A stretch of 64,000 nucleotides of DNA. Origin: Pseudomonadota bacterium. GTDB lineage: Bacteria > Pseudomonadota > Gammaproteobacteria > Steroidobacterales > Steroidobacteraceae. Positions 60,071 to 64,000 of the stretch are shown in pieces (the first letter of the stretch is position 1; each line of letters begins with the position of its first letter). The notes beneath the pieces were generated by a model. It worked only from the letters and a program-made list of their open reading frames with translations. It searched no databases and was not told the origin of the DNA. A program made the translations under genes and the position numbers. The stretch covers positions 31,444 to 95,443 of the forward strand of contig JAEYUC010000081.1 in NCBI GenBank assembly GCA_023433705.1, in the 5' to 3' direction.

Positions 60071-61087
60071 TCACTCGGCCGACTCGGCGCCAGCGGCTAC
60101 GTAGGCCAAGTCGCTCATGTTCACCTTGTTGAGGTCGAATTTCTTCGCGGCGGACAACATGCGCAGCAGTGCCTGGGCGATCGGCATCGCGGGTTTCTTG
60201 TCACCGGCCTTCATCTTGTGGAATCGCACCGGATTGATGCGCGCCACGACGTAGCTGCGTAGATAGGGCGACTTCATGCCGCGGGCTTGCAGCTCGGCGA
60301 CGATTCGTTTCACTTCGGCGTCTATTTCCATCAGCCGGGCGGCGTAGGCCGAGCGCTCGCGCAACGCGGCGGGCAGTGCCTTGGTCGTGAGCCGGTCTAC
60401 CTTCTTGAGCACGGGGCTGTACGCGCCGCCGCCGAAGCGCAGGTTCTCTTCATATACGAGACCGAGCGTGAGCAACTCGGCCGCTTCGAACTCCGCGGCC
60501 AGGGAGGCCTCGGTGCGCGTCGGTTCGCGCTTCGCGAGATTGCGCGCCATGCGCACGACTTCTAGCGACTTGTCCTTGAGGTTGTGCGCCTTCTCGGTGT
60601 TCAGCGCGAGGATGCGATACGAAAGCGTTTCGTCGGGCGAGATCAGCACCGTGATCTGCTTGAGGCCGAGCACCTTCGCGGCGGCCAGCCGGTGGCGGCC
60701 GTTCGGCGTCCAGAAGCGGCCGTCCTCGCCGCGCACGACGATGAGTGGATCGAGAAACGCGGATGTCGCCTCGATGGCTCCCGCGAGTCGCTTGGCGTGC
60801 GTCGGCGACAGGTCGCGCTGAAAGGGCGTGGGTTGTACCGCGGAAAACGGCAGCGATGCGAGCAGCAGCGGCCGGCCGCCCAGGGGTTCGCGATACGCGC
60901 CGAGTGGCGCGCCGCCGGCCTTGCTCACGAGTTCGACGACCGCGGCGATTTCGGCATGGTCGATAGGCAGCGCGACTTCGGTGGCCGCGAGTCCGCGTTT
61001 CACCGCGCTCGGCGCGAGTTTCACGACCCGCTTGCCGCTTTTCCTGGCCCGCGGGTTCCTGGACTGCGCCTTTTTCTTCACGGCCAT
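60071..61087 (-). CDS. Orphan ParB N-terminal-domain protein
   Basis: The product is 338 aa from the ATG at 61087. After a Lys/Arg-rich start (VKKKAQSRNPRARKSGKRVV) the ParB-like nuclease domain (about 75-185) has LLASLPFSAVQPTPFQRDLS and the GRHR motif in WTPNGRHRLAAAKVLGLKQI. The C-terminal half is helical (LVYEENLRFGGGAYSPVLKK, VKRIVAELQARGMKSPYLRS). No ParA partner is nearby and the usual KorB-like HTH block is not obvious, so it is probably a ParB/Srx-fold protein with another role (DNA-binding or CTPase). It lies 4 bp after the NDH-2 gene. Confidence 0.85.
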   Translation of the reverse strand: MAVKKKAQSRNPRARKSGKRVVKLAPSAVKRGLAATEVALPIDHAEIAAVVELVSKAGGAPLGAYREPLGGRPLLLASLPFSAVQPTPFQRDLSPTHAKRLAGAIEATSAFLDPLIVVRGEDGRFWTPNGRHRLAAAKVLGLKQITVLISPDETLSYRILALNTEKAHNLKDKSLEVVRMARNLAKREPTRTEASLAAEFEAAELLTLGLVYEENLRFGGGAYSPVLKKVDRLTTKALPAALRERSAYAARLMEIDAEVKRIVAELQARGMKSPYLRSYVVARINPVRFHKMKAGDKKPAMPIAQALLRMLSAAKKFDLNKVNMSDLAYVAAGAESAE

Positions 61088-61091
61088 GCGT

Positions 61092-62351
61092 TCATTTCTC
61101 CGCTTCGTTGCCGACGATGATGCGCGCACCGCGCGCGTAGGTGAAATACGCCCAGGCCCAGTTTATGAGCACGATGAGACGGCTGCGAAATCCGATCAGG
61201 AAGAAAATGTGCAGCACCAGCCAGAACCACCACGCGAAGATGCCGGAAAAACGCAGGTTCGGAAGTTGCGCGACCGCCGAATGCCGGCCGATCGTGGCGA
61301 GTGCGCCGAAGTCGCGATAACGGAACGGCTTCGCGGGTTGTCCCGAAATGAGGGCACGGATGTTCCGCGCGGTGTGCGAGCCCATCTGCTTGGCCGCGGG
61401 AGCGACACCGGGCACGGGCTTGCCATCCACCGCGAGATTCGCGAGATCGCCCGCGACGAATACTTCCGGATGGCCGGGAATGCTGAGGTCGGGCAGCACC
61501 TTCACGCGGCCGGCGCGATCCAGCTCCGCACCCGCCGCCGCGAGTTGTTTGCCGAGCGGCGAGGCGGCCACGCCCGCGGCCCACAGGATCGTGCGCGCGG
61601 CGACGCGCTGATTGCCGAACACGACGTAGTCCTCGCCGATCTCGGAAACCGCGGCGCCGGTGTGTACCTCGACACCCAGCTTCTCCAGCTGCTTGCGCGC
61701 CTTTTCGGAGAGCGCCTCGGTGAAGGCGCTGAGCACGCGCGGTCCGGCCTCGATGAGCAATACGCGCGCCTTGCGCGGGTCTATCTTCCGGAAATCGTTC
61801 TTGAGCGTATGCCGCGCGATCTCGGCCAGCGTGCCGGCGAGTTCGACGCCGGTCGGACCGCCGCCGATCACCGCGAACGTCAGGCAAGGATCGCAGCGCG
61901 CGTCGTCGGGCGCCGCCTCGGCCTGCTCGAACGCGGACAACACGCGCGCACGGATCGCGAATGCGTCGTCGAGATTCTTGAGACCAGGCGCGTGACGTTC
62001 CCATTCGTCGTGGCCGAAGTACGCATGCGTCGCACCGCTCGCCACCAGCAGATAGTCGTACGGAATCGTTCGATCGCCGATCGCGATCTCCCGCGCCGCC
62101 GTGTCGATGCGCGTGACTTCGCCCATCAGCACGGTGACGTTTTCCTGGTTGCGCAGGATGTGTCGCAGCGGCGCGGCGATCGACGGCGCCGCCAGGCCCG
62201 CGGTGGCCACCTGGTACAGCAGAGGCTGGAACAGGTGATGATTGCTGCGGTCGACCAGCGTGATCGACACCGGCGCCCGGTGCAGCGCACGTACGGCCCA
62301 CAGGCCCGCGAATCCACCGCCGATGACCAGGACTTTCTTCGCGTCTGACAT
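61092..62351 (-). CDS. ndh: Type II NADH:quinone oxidoreductase (NDH-2)
   Basis: The product is 419 aa. The FAD-binding Rossmann motif is VLVIGGGFAGLWAVRAL. The quinone/FAD region is HHLFQPLLYQVATAGL. The NADH site is FAVIGGGPTGVELAGTLAEI. The second FAD motif is GHPEVFVAGDLANLAVDGKP. Near the C-terminus a hydrophobic stretch (GIFAWWFWLVLHIFFLIGF) anchors the enzyme to the inner membrane. It oxidises NADH and reduces quinone without pumping protons. Four bases separate it from the ParB-like gene, so they are likely co-transcribed. Confidence 0.95.
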   Translation of the reverse strand: MSDAKKVLVIGGGFAGLWAVRALHRAPVSITLVDRSNHHLFQPLLYQVATAGLAAPSIAAPLRHILRNQENVTVLMGEVTRIDTAAREIAIGDRTIPYDYLLVASGATHAYFGHDEWERHAPGLKNLDDAFAIRARVLSAFEQAEAAPDDARCDPCLTFAVIGGGPTGVELAGTLAEIARHTLKNDFRKIDPRKARVLLIEAGPRVLSAFTEALSEKARKQLEKLGVEVHTGAAVSEIGEDYVVFGNQRVAARTILWAAGVAASPLGKQLAAAGAELDRAGRVKVLPDLSIPGHPEVFVAGDLANLAVDGKPVPGVAPAAKQMGSHTARNIRALISGQPAKPFRYRDFGALATIGRHSAVAQLPNLRFSGIFAWWFWLVLHIFFLIGFRSRLIVLINWAWAYFTYARGARIIVGNEAEK

Positions 62352-62421
62352 ATAGGGAAAAGTTATCCGAAACGCGCGCGACGTGCCGCGCTAAAATAGC
62401 CTGAGCTTTGAGTCGAAAGTC

Positions 62422-63948
62422 ATGACGGAAATAAAGCAGCAGGATCTCATCGACAGCGTCGCCGACGCGCTCCAGTACATCTCCTATTACCACCCGCCGG
62501 ACTACATCCGCGCGCTCGGCAAGGCGTACGAGCTCGAGCAATCGCCCGCCGCGCGCGATGCGATCGCGCAGATACTCACCAATTCGCGCATGTGCGCCGA
62601 AGGGCGCCGGCCGATCTGCCAGGACACGGGCATCGTCACGGTGTTCGCCAAGGTCGGCATGAACGTGCGCTGGAACGCCTCGATGAATTTCGAGGACATG
62701 ATCAACGAGGGCGTGCGCCGCGCCTACCTGCATCCGGACAACAAGCTGCGCGCGTCCATCGTCGCCGACCCTAACTTCTCGCGCCGGAACACGAAGGACA
62801 ACACGCCCGCCGTGATCCACACGCAGCTCGTGCCCTGAGACGAGGTCGAGATCACCGTTGCGGCGAAGGGCGGCGGCTCGGAGAACAAGTCGAAGTTCGT
62901 GATGCTGAATCCGTCCGACTCGCTGGTCGACTGGGTCCTGAAGACGGTGCCGCTGATGGGCGCGGGCTGGTGCCCGCCCGGCATGCTCGGCATCGGCATC
63001 GGCGGCTCCGCCGAGAAGGCCATGCTGCTCGCGAAGGAGTCGCTCATGGAGCCCATCGACATGGCGGAGCTCAAGGCGCGGGGACCTGCAACGAAGACCG
63101 AGGAGCTGCGCATCGAGCTGTACGAGAAGGTGAACGCGCTCGGCATCGGCGCGCAAGGCCTGGGTGGTCTATCTACCGTGCTCGACGTCAAGATCTACGA
63201 ATACCCGACGCACGCGGCGTCGAAGCCGGTCGCGATGATCCCGAACTGCGCGGCCACGCGGCACGTGCACTTCACGCTCGACGGCACCGGGCCCGCGAAG
63301 CTCGAGCCGCCCAAGCTCTCCGACTGGCCCAAGATCGACTGGGCGCCGGCGCCCGGCGCGCGCCGCGTGAATCTCGACACGCTCACGCCCGCGGAAGTCG
63401 CGAGCTGGAAGCCCGGCGAGTCGCTGCTGCTCAATGGAAAGATGCTGACGGGAAGGGACGCGGCTCACAAACGCATCGCGGACCTGTTCGCGAAAGGCGA
63501 GGGCCTGCCGCCCGGCGTCGATTTCCGCAATCGCGTCATCTATTACGTCGGCCCGGTGGATCCGGTGCGCGGCGAGGTCGTGGGTCCCGCGGGCCCGACC
63601 ACCGCCACGCGCATGGACAAGTTCACGGAGATGATGCTCGACAAGACCGGGCTCATCGCGATGGTCGGCAAGGCCGAGCGCGGACCCGCCGGCATCGACG
63701 CGATCCGCAAGCATCGCGCCGCATACCTGATGGCGGTTGGCGGCGCGGCCTATCTCGTGTCGAAGGCGATCAAGGCATCGCGCGTCGTCGCGTTCGAGGA
63801 TCTCGGCATGGAGGCGATCTACGAATTCACGGTCGAAGACATGCCGGTGACCGTGGCCGTGGACGCGACCGGCACGTCTGTCCACCAGACCGGCCCCGCC
63901 GAATGGAGCCAGAAGATCGCGGCCGGAATCCCGCTGCGCGGTAGATAG
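62422..63948 (+). pseudogene. Class I (Fe-S) fumarate hydratase interrupted by one in-frame TGA
   Basis: The frame encodes a complete class I fumarase of about 508 codons, the usual size, apart from TGA at 62836-62838 (codon 139). Both sides match: DALQYISYYHPPDYIRALGK, SRMCAEGRRPICQDTGI before it; AAKGGGSENKSKFVMLNPSD, PPGMLGIGIGGSAEKAMLLA, PNCAATRHVHFTLDG and YVGPVDPVRGEVVGPAGPTT after it. Homologs have Gly (LVPGD) where this has TGA, one base from GGA. Cys ligands of the [4Fe-4S] cluster are intact. The rest shows no decay, so a recent nonsense change, a sequencing error or stop readthrough are all possible. Two-subunit fumarases split elsewhere. Confidence 0.88.
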
Positions 63949-64000
63949 AAGAGGGTGCCTGGCACGGAAATCCCGGGAGAAGCGGAGATCCGTCGCGCAC
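63948..64000. repeat. Dispersed long inverted repeat, copy 3, cut by the window end
   Basis: GGTGCCTGGCACGGAAA followed by TCCCGGGAGAAGCGGAG matches the left arm and centre of the copy at 34657-34762 almost base for base, including the centre CGTCGCGC. The right arm lies beyond the window. It begins at the final base of the fumarase stop codon. Confidence 0.85.

Noticed and set aside
62836..62838. TGA read as selenocysteine in fumarase
   Set aside because: The aligned residue in homologs is Gly, not Cys, and no clear SECIS-like hairpin was seen right after the codon.
62422..63948. Two-subunit (alpha/beta) fumarase instead of a broken gene
   Set aside because: Known two-subunit forms split between the N- and C-terminal domains near residue 280-300, not at 139, and the second part has no start signal at the break.

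Overview
The window is GC-rich (about two thirds G+C by eye) and densely packed on both strands. Gene content is that of a Gram-negative, aerobic, free-living gammaproteobacterium, probably of the Xanthomonadales/Nevskiales/Steroidobacteraceae type. Reasons: the asmA-mutY-yggX gene order, two large TonB-dependent receptors, a UrcA-family protein, NDH-2, class I fumarase, many secreted proteins and a PQQ-type sugar dehydrogenase paired with cytochrome c. The taxonomic call is inference; no rRNA is present. The only RNA gene is tRNA-Phe(GAA). No phage, insertion sequence or CRISPR array was seen.

Layout. 1-7.4 kb: the end of an NNMT-like methyltransferase, a soluble seven-PAS histidine kinase with its NarL-type regulator, and an ECF sigma / anti-sigma / DUF4097 operon. 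7.4-12 kb: a short asmA, mutY, yggX, then a pirin and a TupA-like ATP-grasp gene on the minus strand. 12-24.4 kb: tRNA-Phe followed by tRNA-derived repeats, a SemiSWEET, a carbohydrate-type TonB receptor, an APC permease, a secreted hydrolase, a CHASE2-PAS protein without an output domain, a DUF3187 protein and a second TonB receptor. 24.5-31 kb: two integral-membrane acyltransferases, an ArsC/Spx-like protein, an MFS carrier, a Rieske-flavodoxin fusion and a secreted HEWGTF protein. 31-36.2 kb (minus strand): a sirtuin, LigAB-type dioxygenase genes, an alpha-E protein and a circularly permuted ATP-grasp protein. 36.4-43.2 kb (plus strand): transglutaminase-DUF2126, a second ATP-grasp fused to alpha-E, and another transglutaminase. 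Together the last two blocks form a divergent, duplicated transglutaminase/ATP-grasp/alpha-E system, the most unusual locus in the window.

43-51 kb (minus strand): a glycolipid-like operon (acyltransferase, glycosyltransferase, phosphatase), a LysR regulator, a LigF-like glutathione transferase, a large DUF4394 lipoprotein and a deleted COQ7-like pseudogene. 51-64 kb: an RhlE-type helicase, an EF-hand protein, an O-methyltransferase, sugar dehydrogenase plus cytochrome c, a secreted methyltransferase, a DOMON-like protein with NamZ (muropeptide recycling), UrcA, a ParB-like protein with NDH-2, and a class I fumarase interrupted by one in-frame TGA.

Across the window there are a dispersed long-hairpin repeat (three copies, one cut by the window end) and an enriched AT-rich octamer, CTAWCTAC (21 sites counted by eye), that brings rare codons into genes. 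Four genes look damaged or shortened (asmA, the CHASE2 sensor, the COQ7-like gene, fumarase). This may be biological or may reflect consensus errors; the sequence alone cannot decide.
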